The notes under the pieces were generated by a model. That model did no database searches. It saw only the letters and a list, made by a program, of their open reading frames with translations, and was not told the DNA's origin. A DNA stretch of 64,000 nt, taken from contig WNNJ02002828.1 of NCBI GenBank assembly GCA_012934845.2, positions 1 to 64,000 on the forward strand, given 5' to 3'. The position numbers and the translations under genes were made by a program. This DNA is from Pomphorhynchus laevis (Eukaryota; Acanthocephala; Palaeacanthocephala; Echinorhynchida; Pomphorhynchidae). Of the stretch, positions 1 through 11,301 are shown in pieces (the stretch's first letter is position 1; every line of letters starts with the position of its first letter).

Positions 1-386
1 GTAAATGTCTAGAAGCTGGTAAGAGGAAGCATCCAATAAGCAGATCTGCAAGAGCAGGATTACAGTTCCCTGTCGGTAGAGTACATCGTCAGTTAAAAAA
101 CCGGGTGTTTGGCCATAAAAGGATTGGTGCTACTGCAGCCGTATATTCCGCGGCAATTCTGGAGTATCTTACCGCTGAAATACTCGAGCTTGCAGTAAAT
201 GCAACCAAGGATTTGAAAGTCAAGCGAATCACGCCAAGACATTTACAACTAGCTATTAGAGGTGACGAAGAACTGGACGTTCTTATAAAAGCTACAATCG
301 CGGGTGGTGGAGTAATACCACACGTACACAAAGCATTGATTGGGAAAAAAGATTCACATCTCGATCAATGTGTACCGAGCAATTAA
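1..386 (+). CDS. Histone H2A.Z (H2Av) variant, array copy 1, 5' end outside window
   Basis: This is the 3' portion of an H2A.Z frame. By comparison with the complete copies, the first ten bases including the ATG lie before the window. The product would replace canonical H2A in nucleosomes, where H2A.Z marks promoters and regulatory chromatin. The histone-fold core is intact, including [24 protein letters not shown] and the H2A.Z-type RGDEELD and IAGGGVIPH segments. This copy has K where copies 2 and 4 have N just after FGH (residue 43 of the full frame). It shares the V69/T72 replacements of the whole array. The stop codon is at 384-386. Confidence 0.9.
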   Translation, partial: KCLEAGKRKHPISRSARAGLQFPVGRVHRQLKNRVFGHKRIGATAAVYSAAILEYLTAEILELAVNATKDLKVKRITPRHLQLAIRGDEELDVLIKATIAGGGVIPHVHKALIGKKDSHLDQCVPSN

Positions 387-3300
387 AATAAATATAATTG
401 CGATGTACTGATTTAATTCGATTGTTCGAATGTTCAATTAACCTTTTGTTTCATTGTTCCGTTTTCCTGTCTTTGTCTTTGCTGAACAAAATTCGATGTT
501 TGTTGTGTTTTCAAGTTTAAAAATTAATTTTATACAGCTTGCAAAGGTGAGTTGTAGATCTATGATTAACGCATATTAAAATTTGTACTCAATTAGGTAT
601 CATCGAAACAATTAAAAATATAATATATATCGTTATTATTTAACAAATATATTTTAGTAAAGGACATTGTGATAAAAAATTTCACAAAGAAAATATAAAA
701 AGAATATTTTTCATTTATTCGTTTAAGGGGAATAAACAGATCCAGGGTGATGATAAAATCGATACTGTTTTAAAAAAGATGGTGTTGTTTCTTACGAAGA
801 TCGGGATTTTTTCTCACAAAAATTGTATATATAGTCTGCTAGATGTAAGCTCAAACGATTCGTTGTCGAGGGATGAAGTCGATTCGTACTTCGTCTATTA
901 TTAGTGAACCTTCCCGTAGGGAGAACTAGATATTACATAAAAATTAATACAGCTAAATAATTGACCGCCTTGTATCAGCTAAAGAGCTAGTTCGTTGGTA
1001 GACAATCTTGAATACATCTTACATTCCGAACAGTATCTTAATCTTAAGAATTCGGTAGAGGGTAAATGAAATATGGTTTCCTCTTACCAGAAGATTGTAA
1101 ATTGTCAAAATATATGGGTGACAGCAGTAATCTGAACAAAAACCTTTTCCGTTGAAGGAAATTGTTTTGGCTTAATATAAGATAAACAGATATCCTTTAA
1201 TAATATCCGACACTAGCTTAGAATACTCAACGTTTCTGTATAATGTTTAGGATATACCTGATAGAACATATGCGAGTGAATCGCTTAGTTTTTTTGGGCA
1301 ACTTTAATGCTCAAGTTAGCAATGATGCAATACATGAAGGCAGTGATGGTAAAAATGGATTCTCCGATGTAAACGCGAGTGGTGTTGGGTTATTGCATTT
1401 CCGTTTCGTAACGATTAGTCAATTACGAACACCATGTGGGAACATAATGAAATGTATCGGTGCACATGGCATCAGGATACCCTTTTTCAACCATCAATGA
1501 TTTTTTTGTAGTTGATTTTTTTAATATGCTGTTCTATTGTTAACCAAAATCTCTTTAATTAGTTTGATTCTCCACCCCGAAATTTAATATTACCGTTTAA
1601 ATACAATCTTTTATTCGAGTATGTTGCTTAATGAAAATACTAATTAATAAATCAATTTAGCGTGTCTACGGTTTCGACTAATTTCTAAGGCTAAAATTAT
1701 TAATGTTAAAAACAGAAGCCCAGTTTTAACACATCGCGCTCCTTCTAAAAATAGTTTTTATAAGCATGTAACAATTTATAAATTTAATCTATTTGGTGTA
1801 ACTATATTTAGAATACACATAGACAAAATATGATTTTTTAAAGACTGTTTTATTTTAGGAGAGTAAAACATTCGTTCAAATTCTTCCGGGAAATAACTTC
1901 ATGTTCAGATATTTAAGAGTACAAATTGAAAAACAATTTGTATGATCTTATAAGATTGTGATCTCTATGTTTAAAATTGCGGATTTTTATATTAAGAGTC
2001 CGTTATTATTACTTATAAGAACAGTATATACGAAAACTTTGTTATTCTTATTTAATTATGTACGATTCATTTTTTAAAAGATGCTTTATTTCAGACTATT
2101 TCGTATAATTTATCATATTCAAAACATTCTAGAGAAATTGTTCAGGTTTTTTGAAAGAGCTATGAAGTTACACATATGATTTCAAGTTCACTAAATTTAA
2201 AATATGCAGTTTTATAACAACAAAATTCAAAAAACAAGGAAAAAAGTATCAATATAAATAGGTTGATGTTAATGAGTGAAAGTGAGGCAGAGATTTAAAG
2301 TTTGTGTATTATCGAAATTAATTATTAAGGAGAAAGAGCTGATTATGTTCTTGAAGAATGAGAAAGATGCTAAGCGGATGAAAGTTTATTTAATACCGAG
2401 AATCGGCAAGAAGAGGAAAAGACAAAAGATTTTAAAAACATCACGGAACAATGAGAAAAAAAGAGTCTCATGAACGATAATTTATAAAAGTAAGTCCGAA
2501 TTTATAAAAGAATACTCAGATCGAGATATGAATATGACTTTGAGAAAATGAGTCGAAATGTAATAGCAACGATACGGAATAGATAAGGGATATTTATCAT
2601 TAGCCAATTGAGTTTATAGAGTCAATTTGAAATGTGATCAAATTAGTGGAAGCTATGAAGTATAGACATGGAGAAATTCACAAGGTTCTGGAGATGAATA
2701 ATATAGGATTTAGAGAAGAAAGAAACTGGCAATATTCGATCTTGTGATAAAAAAGACTGGATATAGGGAGTAGCATGAGTTTTAATCAATTTCCAGTTTA
2801 TACAGTGAAATTTAATAAAAAATAATTTTTATAAATACAACTCAATAGGCTTTGGTACTTTTGAAATATAACCTGCGATATTTAAGCACACGTTAATGAT
2901 TTGTTTTATTTTATTCTTCGAGTTCATTGTCTGAAATTTGATAAGAATAGAAATATCTTAATCGTAAAATCTCTAAATTATTCAACATGTTCTATTTGAA
3001 TAATTCTTCAATAACAAAGTAATATATTCATCTTTAAACACCGCTATTAGTCCAAGATATTCATTTTGAAAAATTGATAATGAAAAGCTGTGAAAATGTT
3101 TCCCATGAACAATCTCCAACGATGCCAGTTTTTAGCGAAATAATATTATTATTTTTATTAATCAATTCGACCATTTATAAAAACAATGTTATTTATATAT
3201 AATCTGTTTATATGCCAAAGTTTTTTTTTGAATTTTGACAATACTCTGCTTGGCGTTCTAAATACAATCTCATGATGATTACCAATCATTGATTACTAAT

Positions 3301-3448
3301 CATTTACCAATGATTTGTTGTAGACAACAGATGATCATAATTTTCTAATATTAAATCGCTAGCAATGTCAATGTCTTGTTTAAATTCTATATTATATATC
3401 ATGTTTTGATTGCCTTCGTTTTTTACATATTTTAAACTTTTCTAGAAG
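387..3448. other. Spacer of the H2A.Z unit (same in all units)
   Basis: About 3 kb of AT-rich DNA separates one H2A.Z stop from the next start, and recurs at 3,845-6,894, 7,291-10,352 and partly 10,749-11,285. It contains a decayed LINE endonuclease remnant near its first third. A 65-aa open frame (2,276-2,473 and equivalents) is lysine-rich, low in complexity and starts in non-coding-looking DNA, so I do not call it a gene. The last ~500 bases before each H2A.Z start match the region upstream of the single gene at 24,920. No tRNA, rRNA or other histone gene is visible in the unit. Confidence 0.85.
1243..1500 (+). pseudogene. RTE-like LINE endonuclease remnant inside the H2A.Z unit (unit 1)
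   Basis: An 85-aa open frame contains FLGNFNAQVSND followed by a glycine/asparagine-rich stretch and GVGLLHF. This lines up with the APE endonuclease segment of RTE/CR1-class LINEs (typically GDFNAQVGND, then GKHG, then NGRLLLxF). The usual D of GDFN is N here, and nothing before or after reads as LINE protein, so it is a short relic. It is open only because the units were copied recently. The product is very unlikely to be functional. Confidence 0.6.
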
Positions 3449-3844
3449 ATGCCCAAAGGTAAATGTCTAGAAGCTGGTAAGAGGAAGCATCCAATAAGCA
3501 GATCTGCAAGAGCAGGATTACAGTTCCCTGTCGGTAGAGTACATCGTCAGTTAAAAAACCGGGTGTTTGGCCATAATAGGATTGGTGCTACTGCAGCCGT
3601 ATATTCCGCGGCAATTCTGGAGTATCTTACCGCTGAAATACTCGAGCTTGCAGTAAATGCAACCAAGGATTTGAAAGTCAAGCGAATCACGCCAAGACAC
3701 TTACAACTAGCTATTCGAGGTGACGAAGAACTGGACTTTATAATAAAAGCTACAATCGCGGGTGGTGGAGTAATACCACACGTACACAAAGCATTGATTG
3801 GGAAAAAAGATTCACATCTCGATCAATGTGTACCGAGCAATTAA
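3449..3844 (+). CDS. Histone H2A.Z (H2Av) variant, array copy 2
   Basis: A complete 131-aa intronless frame. Its length and order match H2A.Z: a lysine-rich tail (residues 1-20), histone fold (about 21-105), and a C-terminal tail that differs from the usual animal ending after LIGKK. Diagnostic H2A.Z features are [17 protein letters not shown] and [11 protein letters not shown], which separate it from canonical H2A. The start is chosen because ATG is the first in-frame start and sits two codon-lengths after a textbook splice acceptor (TTTTCTAG), so a 5' UTR intron probably ends just upstream. This copy uniquely has F97-I98 where its sisters have V97-L98, next to the acidic patch. All array copies share V69 and T72, where the 24,920 locus has the near-invariant G69 and S72. 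Confidence 0.92.
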   Translation: MPKGKCLEAGKRKHPISRSARAGLQFPVGRVHRQLKNRVFGHNRIGATAAVYSAAILEYLTAEILELAVNATKDLKVKRITPRHLQLAIRGDEELDFIIKATIAGGGVIPHVHKALIGKKDSHLDQCVPSN

Positions 3845-4688
3845 AATAAATATAATTGCGATGTACTGATTTAATTCGATTGTTCGAATGTTCAATTAAC
3901 CTTTTGTTTCATTGTTCCGTTTTCCTGTCTTTGTCTTTGCTGAACAAAATTCGATGTTTGTTGTGTTTTCAAGTTTAAAAATTAATTTTCTACAGCTTGC
4001 AAAGGTGAGTTGTAGATCTATGATTAACGCATATTAAAATTTGTACTCAATTAGGTATCATCGAAACAATTAAAAATATAATATATATCGTTATTATTTA
4101 ACAAATATATTTTAGTAAAGGACATTGTGATAAAAAATTTCACAAAGAAAATATAAAAAGAATATTTTTCATTTATTCGTTTAAGGGGAATAAACAGATC
4201 CAGGGTGATGATAAAATCGATACTGTTTTAAAAAAGATGGTGTTGTTTCTTACGAAGATCGGGATTTTTTCTCACAAAAATTGTATATATAGTCTGCTAG
4301 ATGTAAGCTCAAACGATTCGTTGTCGAGGGATGAAGTCGATTCGTACTTCGTCTATTATTAGTGAACCTTCCCGTAGGGAGAACTAGATATTACATAAAA
4401 ATTAATACAGCTAAATAATTGACCGCCTTGTATCAGCTAAAGAGCTAGTTCGTTGGTAGACAATCTTGAATACATCTTACATTCCGATCTTAAGAATTCG
4501 GTAGAGGGTAAATGAAATATGGTTTCCTCTTACCAGAAGATTGTAAATTGTCAAAATATATGGGTGACAGCAGTAATCTGAACAAAAACCTTTTCCGTTG
4601 AAGGAAATTGTTTTGGCTTAATATAAGATAAACAGATATCCTTTAATAATATCCGACACTAGCTTAGAATACTCAACGTTTCTGTATA

Positions 4689-4946
4689 ATGTTTAGGATA
4701 TACCTGATAGAACATATGCGAGTGAATCGCTTAGTTTTTTTGGGCAACTTTAATGCTCAAGTTAGCAATGATGCAATACATGAAGGCAGTGATGGTAAAA
4801 ATGGATTCTCCGATGTAAACGCGAGTGGTGTTGGGTTATTGCATTTCCGTTTCGTAACGATTAGTCAATTACGAACACCATGTGGGAACATAATGAAATG
4901 TATCGGTGCACATGGCATCAGGATACCCTTTTTCAACCATCAATGA
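4689..4946 (+). pseudogene. RTE-like LINE endonuclease remnant (unit 2)
   Basis: Identical in translation to the remnant in unit 1, as expected from tandem duplication. Conservation here reflects recent copying and not selection. Confidence 0.6.
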
Positions 4947-6894
4947 TTTTTTTTGTAGTTGATTTTGTTAATATGCTGTTCTATTGTTAACCAAAATCTC
5001 TTAAATTAGTTTGATTCTCCACCCCGAAATTTAATATTACCGTTTAAATACAATCTTTTATTCGAGTATGTTGCTTAATGAAAATACTAATTAATAAATC
5101 AATTTAGCGCGTCTACGGTTTCGACTAATTTCTAAGGCTAAAATTAGTAATGTTAAAAACAGAAGCCCAGTTTTAACACATCGCGCTCCTTCTAAAATTA
5201 GTTTTTATAAGCATGCAACAATTTATAAATTTAATCTATTTGGTGTAACTATATTTAGAATACACATAGACAAAATATGATTTTTTAAAGACTGTTTTAT
5301 TTTAGGAGAGTAAAACATTCGTTCAAATTCTTCCGGGAAATAACTTCATGTTCAGATATTTAAGAGTACAAATTGAAAAACAATTTGTATGATCTTATAA
5401 GATTGTGATCTCTATGTTTAAAATTGCGGATTTTTATATTAAGAGTCCGTTATTATTACTTATAAGAACAGTATATACGAAAACTTTGTTATTCTTATTT
5501 AATTATGTACGATTCATTTTTTAAAAGATGCTTTATTTCAGACTATTTCGTATAATTTATCATATTCAAAACATTCTAGAGAAATTGTTCAGGTTTTTTG
5601 AAAGAGCTATGAAGTTACACATATGATTTCAAGTTCACTAAATTTAAAATATGCAGTTTTATAACAACAAAATTCAAAAAACAAGGAAAAAAGTATCAAT
5701 ATAAATAGGTTGATGTTAATGAGTGAAAGTGAGGCAGAGATTTAAAGTTTGTGTATTATCGAAATTAATTATTAAGGAGAAAGAGCTGATTATGTTCTTG
5801 AAGAATGAGAAAGATGCTAAGCGGATGGGAGTTTATTTAATACCGAGAATCGGCAAGAAGAGGGAAAGGCAAAAGATTTTAAAAACATCACGGAACAATG
5901 AGAAAAAAAGAGTCTCATGAACGATAATTTATAAAAGTAAGTCCGAATTTATAAAAGAATACTCAGATCGAGATATGAATATGACTTTGAGAAAATGAGT
6001 CGAAATGTAATAGCAACGATACGGAATAGATAAGGGATATTTATCATTAGCCAATTGAGTTTATAGAGTCAATTTGAAATGTGATCAAATTAGTGGAAGC
6101 TATGAAGTATAGACATGGAGAAATTCACAAGGTTCTGGAGATGAATAATATAGGATTTAGAGAAGAAAGAAACTGGCAATATTCGATCTTGTGATAAAAA
6201 AGACTGGATATAGGGAGTAGCATGAGTTTTAATCAATTTCCAGTTTATACAGTGAAATTTAATAAAAAATAATTTTTATAAATACAACTCAATAGGCTTT
6301 GGTACTTTTGAAATATAACCTGCGATATTTAAGCACACGTTAATGATTTGTTTTATTTTATTCTTCGAGTTCATTGTCTGAAATTTGATAAGAATAGAAA
6401 TATCTTAATCGTAAAATCTCTAAATAATTCAACATGTTCTATTTGATTAATTCTTCAATAACAAAATAATGTTTCATCTTTAAACACCGCTATTAGTCCA
6501 AGATATTCATTTTGAAAAATTGATAATGAAAAGCTGTGAAAATGTTTCCCATGAACAATCTCCAACGATGCCAGTTTTTAGCGAAATAATATTATTATTT
6601 TTATTAATCAATTCGACCATTTATAAAAACAATGTTATTTATATATAATCTGTTTATATGCCAAAGTTTTTTTTTGAATTTTGACAATACTCTGCTTGGC
6701 GTTCTAAATACAATCTCATGATGATTACCAATCATTGATTACTAATCATTTACCAATGATTTGTTGTAGACAACAGATGATCATAATTTTTTAATATTAA
6801 ATCGCTAGCAATGTCAATGTCTTGTTTAAATTCTATATTATATATCATGTTTTGATTGCCTTCGTTTTTTACATATTTTAAACTTTTCTAGAAG

Positions 6895-7290
6895 ATGCCC
6901 AAAGGTAAATGTCTAGAAGCTGGTAAGAGGATGCATCCAATAAGCAGATCTGCAAGAGCAGGATTACAGTTCCCTGTCGGTAGAGTACATCGTCAGTTAA
7001 AAAACCGGGTGTTTGGCCATAAAAGGATTGGTGCTACTGCAGCCGTATATTCCGCGGCAATTCTGGAGTATCTTACCGCTGAAATACTCGAGCTTGCAGT
7101 AAATGCAACCAAGGATTTGAAAGTCAAGCGAATCACGCCAAGACATTTACAACTAGCTATTCGAGGTGACGAAGAACTGGACGTTCTTATAAAAGCTACA
7201 ATCGCGGGTGGTGGAGTAATACCACACGTACACAAAGCATTGATTGGGAAAAAAGATTCACATCTCGATCAATGTGTACCGAGCAATTAA
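6895..7290 (+). CDS. Histone H2A.Z (H2Av) variant, array copy 3
   Basis: A complete 131-aa H2A.Z frame with the same layout as the other array copies. It carries M13 in the N-terminal tail (K elsewhere) and K43 after FGH, as in copy 1. The histone-fold core and acidic-patch region (RGDEELDVL) are otherwise the array consensus. The TTTTCTAG splice-acceptor-like site precedes the ATG. No histone 3' stem-loop was seen after the stop; AATAAA follows it directly, which suits a polyadenylated replacement histone, although that hexamer may be too close to the stop to be the signal used. Confidence 0.92.
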   Translation: MPKGKCLEAGKRMHPISRSARAGLQFPVGRVHRQLKNRVFGHKRIGATAAVYSAAILEYLTAEILELAVNATKDLKVKRITPRHLQLAIRGDEELDVLIKATIAGGGVIPHVHKALIGKKDSHLDQCVPSN

Positions 7291-8146
7291 AATAAATATA
7301 ATTGCGATGTACTGATTTAATTCGATTGTTCGAATGTTCAATTAACCGTTTGTTTCATTGTTCCGTTTTCCTGTCTTTGTCTTTGCTGAACAAAATTCGA
7401 TGTTTGTTGTGTTTTCAAGTTTAAAAATTAATTTTCTACAGCTTGCAAAGATGAGTTGTAGATCTATGATTAACGCATATTAAAATTTGTACTCAATTAG
7501 GTATCATCCAAACAATTAAAAATATAATATATATCGTTATTATTTAACAAATATATTTTAGTAAAGGACATTGTGATAAAAAATTTCACAAAGAAAATAT
7601 AAAAAGAATATTTTTCATTTATTCGTTTAAGGGGAATAAACAGATCCAGGGTGATGATAAAATCGATACTGTTTTAAAAAATATGGTGTTGTTTCTTACG
7701 AAGATCGGGATTTTTTCTCACAAAAATTGTATATATAGTCTGCTAGATGTAAGCTCAAACGATTCGTTGTCGAGGGATGAAGTCGATTCGTACTTCGTCT
7801 ATTATTAGTGAACCTTCCCGTGGGGATAACTAGATATTACATAAAAATTAATACAGCTAAATAATTGACCGCCTTGTATCAGCTAAAGAGCTAGTTCGTT
7901 AGTAGACAATCTTGAATACATCTTACATTCCGAACAGTATCTTAATCTTAAGAATTCGGTAGAGGGTAAATGAAATATGGTTTCCTCTTACCAGAAGATT
8001 GTAAATTGTCAAAATATATGGGTGACAGCAGTAATCTGAACAAAAACCTTTTCTGTTGAAAGAAATTGTTTTGGCTTAATATAAGATAAACAGATATGCT
8101 TTAATAATATCCGACACTAGCATAGAATACTCAACGTTTCTGTATA

Positions 8147-8404
8147 ATGTTTAGGATATACTTGATAGAACATATGCGAGTGAATCGCTTAGTTTTTTTG
8201 GGCAACTTCAATGCTCAAGTTAGCAATGATGCAATACATGAAGGCAGTGATGGTAAAAATGGATTCTCCGATGTAAACGCGAGTGGTGTTGGGTTATTGC
8301 AATTCCGTTTCGTAACGATTAGTCAATTACGAACACCATGTGGGAACATAATGAAATGTATCGGTGCACATGGCATCAGGATACCCTTTTTCAACCATCA
8401 ATGA
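8147..8404 (+). pseudogene. RTE-like LINE endonuclease remnant (unit 3)
   Basis: The third copy of the same relic, differing from the first two by one residue (Q for H in the GVGLLxF segment). Unit 4 ends before this position. Confidence 0.6.
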
Positions 8405-10352
8405 TTTTTTTTGTAGTTGATTTTGTTAATATGCTGTTCTATTGTTAACCAAAATCTCTTAAATTAGTTTGATTCTCCACCCCGAAATTTAATATTACCG
8501 TTTAAATACAATCTTTTATTCGAGTATGTTGCATAATGAAAATACTAATTAATAAATCAATTTAGCGCGTTTACGGTTTCGACTAATTTCTAAGGCTAAA
8601 ATTTGTAATGTTAAAATAGAAGCCCAATTTTAATACATTGCGCTCCTTCTAAAATTAGTTTATATAAGCATGCAACAATTTATAAATTTAATCTATTTGG
8701 TGTAACTATATTTAGAATACACATAGACAAAATATGATTTTTTAAAGACTGTTTTATTTTAGGAAAGTAAAACATTCGTTCAAATTCTTCCGGGAAATAG
8801 CTTCATGTTCAGATATTTAAGAGTACAAATTGAAAAACAATTTGTATGATCTTATAAGATTGTGATCTCTATGTTTAAAATTGCGGATTTTTATATTAAG
8901 AGTCCATTATTATTACTTATAAGAACAGTATATACGAAAACTTTGTTATTCTTATTTAATTATGTACGATTCATTTTTTAAAAGATGCTTTATTTCAGAC
9001 TATTTCGTATAATTTATCATATTCAAAACATTCTAGAGAAATTGTTCAGGTTTTTTGAAAGAGCTATGAAGTTACACATATGATTTCAAGTTCACTAAAT
9101 TTAAAATATGCAGTTTTATAACAACAAAATTCAAAAAACAAGGAAAAAAGTATCAATATAAATAGGTTGATGTTAATGAGTGAAAGTGAGGCAGAGATTT
9201 AAAGTTTGTGTATTATCGAAATTAATTATTAAGGAGAAAGAGCTGATTATGTTCTTGAAGAATGAGAAAGATGCTAAGCGGATGAAAGTTTATTTAATAC
9301 CGAGAATCGGCAAGAAGAGGAAAAGACAAAAGATTTTAAAAACATCACGGAACAATGAGAAAAAAAGAGTCTCATGAACGATAATTTATAAAAGTAAGTC
9401 CGAATTTATAAAAGAATACTCAGATCGAGATATGAATATGACTTTGAGAAAATGAGTCGAAATGTAATAGCAACGATACGGAATAGATAAGGGATATTTA
9501 TCATTAGCCAATTGAGTTTATAGAGTCAATTTGAAATGTGATCAAATTAGTGGAAGCTATGAAGTATAGACATGGAGAAATTCACAAGGTTCTGGAGATG
9601 AATAATATAGGATTTAGAGAAGAAAGAAACTGGCAATATTCGATCTTGTGATAAAAAAGACTGGATATAGGGAGTAGCATGAGTTTTAATCAATTTCCAG
9701 TTTATACAGTGAAATTTAATAAAAAATAATTTTTATAAATACAACTCAATAGGCTTTGGTACTTTTGAAATATAACCTGCGATATTTAAGCACACGTTAA
9801 TGATTTGTTTTATTTTATTCTTCGAGTTCATTGTCTGAAATTTGATAAGAATAGAAATATCTTAATCGTAAAATCTCTAAATTATTCAACATGTTCTATT
9901 TGAATAATTCTTCAATAACAAAATAATATATTCATCTTTAAACACCGCTATTAGTCCAAGATATTCATTTTGAAAAATTGATAATGAAAAGCTGTGAAAA
10001 TGTTTCCCATGAACAATCTCCAACGATGCCAGTTTTTAGCGAAATAATATTATTATTTTTATTAATCAATTCGACCATTTATAAAAACAATGTTATTTAT
10101 ATATAATCTGTTTATATGCCAAAGTTTTTTTTTGAATTTTGACAATACTCTGCTTGGCGTTCTAAATACAATCTCATGATGATTACCAATCATTGATTAC
10201 TAATCATTTACCAATGATTTGTTGTAGACAACAGATGATCATAATTTTTTAATATTAAATCGCTAGCAATGTCAATGTCTTGTTAAAATTCTATATTATA
10301 TATCATGTTTTGATTGCCTTCGTTTTTTACATATTTTAAACTTTTCTAGAAG

Positions 10353-10748
10353 ATGCCCAAAGGTAAATGTCTAGAAGCTGGTAAGAGGAAGCATCCAATA
10401 AGCAGATCTGCAAGAGCAGGATTACAGTTCCCTGTCGGTAGAGTACATCGTCAGTTAAAAAACCGGGTGTTTGGCCATAATAGGATTGGTGCTACTGCAG
10501 CCGTATATTCCGCGGCAATTCTGGAGTATCTTACCGCTGAAATACTCGAGCTTGCAGTAAATGCAACCAAGGATTTGAAAGTCAAGCGAATCACGCCAAG
10601 ACACTTACAACTAGCTATTCGAGGTGACGAAGAACTGGACGTTCTTATAAAAGCTACAATCGCGGGTGGTGGAGTAATACCACACGTACACAAAGCATTG
10701 ATTGGGAAAAAAGATTCACATCTCGATCAATGTGTACCGAGCAATTAA
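10353..10748 (+). CDS. Histone H2A.Z (H2Av) variant, array copy 4
   Basis: A complete 131-aa H2A.Z frame, the last full copy before the array breaks off 537 bases downstream. It has N43 and V97-L98, the residues most often seen in the array. It shares V69/T72 with its sisters. The frame is fully open, as in all copies, so no array member visible here is an obvious pseudogene. Whether these copies are transcribed cannot be told from sequence. Confidence 0.92.
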   Translation: MPKGKCLEAGKRKHPISRSARAGLQFPVGRVHRQLKNRVFGHNRIGATAAVYSAAILEYLTAEILELAVNATKDLKVKRITPRHLQLAIRGDEELDVLIKATIAGGGVIPHVHKALIGKKDSHLDQCVPSN

Positions 10749-11258
10749 AATAAATATAATTGCGATGTACTGATTTAATTCGATTGTTCGAATGTTCAAT
10801 TAACCTTTTGTTTCATTGTTCCGTTTTCCTGTCTTTGTCTTTGCTGAACAAAATTCGATGTTTGTTGTGTTTTCAAGTTTAAAAATTAATTTTCTACAGC
10901 TTGTAAAGGTGAGTTGTAGATCTATGATTAACGCATATTAAAATTTGTACTCAATTAGGTATCATCCAAACAATTAAAAATATAATATATATCGCTATTA
11001 TTTAACAAATATATTTTAGTAAAGGACATTGTGATAAAAATTTTCACAAAGAAAATATAAAAAAAATATTTTTTATTTATTCGTTTAAGGGGAATAAACA
11101 GATCCAGGGTGATGATAAAATCGATACTGTTTTAAAAAAGATGGTGTTGTTTCTTACGAAGATCGGGATATTTTTCTCACAAAAATTGTATATATAGTCT
11201 GCTAGGTGTAAGCTCAAACGATTCGTTGTCGAGGGATGAAGTCGATTCGTACTTCGTC

Positions 11259-11301
11259 TATTATTAGTGAACCTTCCCGTGGGGAAGGTGCACTAATAAT
11301 A
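11259..11301. repeat. 20-bp-arm palindrome at the right edge of the H2A.Z array
   Basis: The left arm (11,259-11,278) is ordinary unit sequence found in every unit. The right arm (11,282-11,301) is its reverse complement with one mismatch, and the loop is GTG. Homology to the unit stops at about 11,285, so the right arm exists only at the array edge. This looks like a fold-back or template switch at the junction where the array was cut off. Confidence 0.9.

Larger units (their letters stand above)
1..11285 (+). repeat. Tandem array of ~3.45-kb units, each with one H2A.Z frame
   Basis: The same sequence recurs head to tail. H2A.Z starts lie at 3,449, 6,895 and 10,353, and the stop of the first copy at 386 gives a matching spacing, so the unit is 3,446-3,458 bp. 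The 12-bp size difference is a short deletion near 4,487 in the second unit. Units are nearly identical by eye in coding and spacer DNA, with scattered single changes, so the expansion is recent or the units are homogenised by gene conversion. The array runs off the left window edge and ends in a partial unit that stops at 11,285. Each unit contains an H2A.Z frame, a LINE endonuclease remnant and AT-rich spacer. Because spacers are copied with the gene, each unit could carry its own promoter, but I cannot identify one. Confidence 0.97.

Noticed and set aside
2276-2473. 65-aa open frame repeated in the H2A.Z units (also 5,723 and 9,180)
   Set aside because: Lysine-rich and AT-driven, with no family motif. 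Identity between units only reflects tandem copying, and changes include charge reversals.
3547-3789. 80-aa antisense open frame over each H2A.Z copy
   Set aside because: A shadow of the histone codons on the opposite strand; it recurs wherever H2A.Z occurs, including 25,018-25,260.
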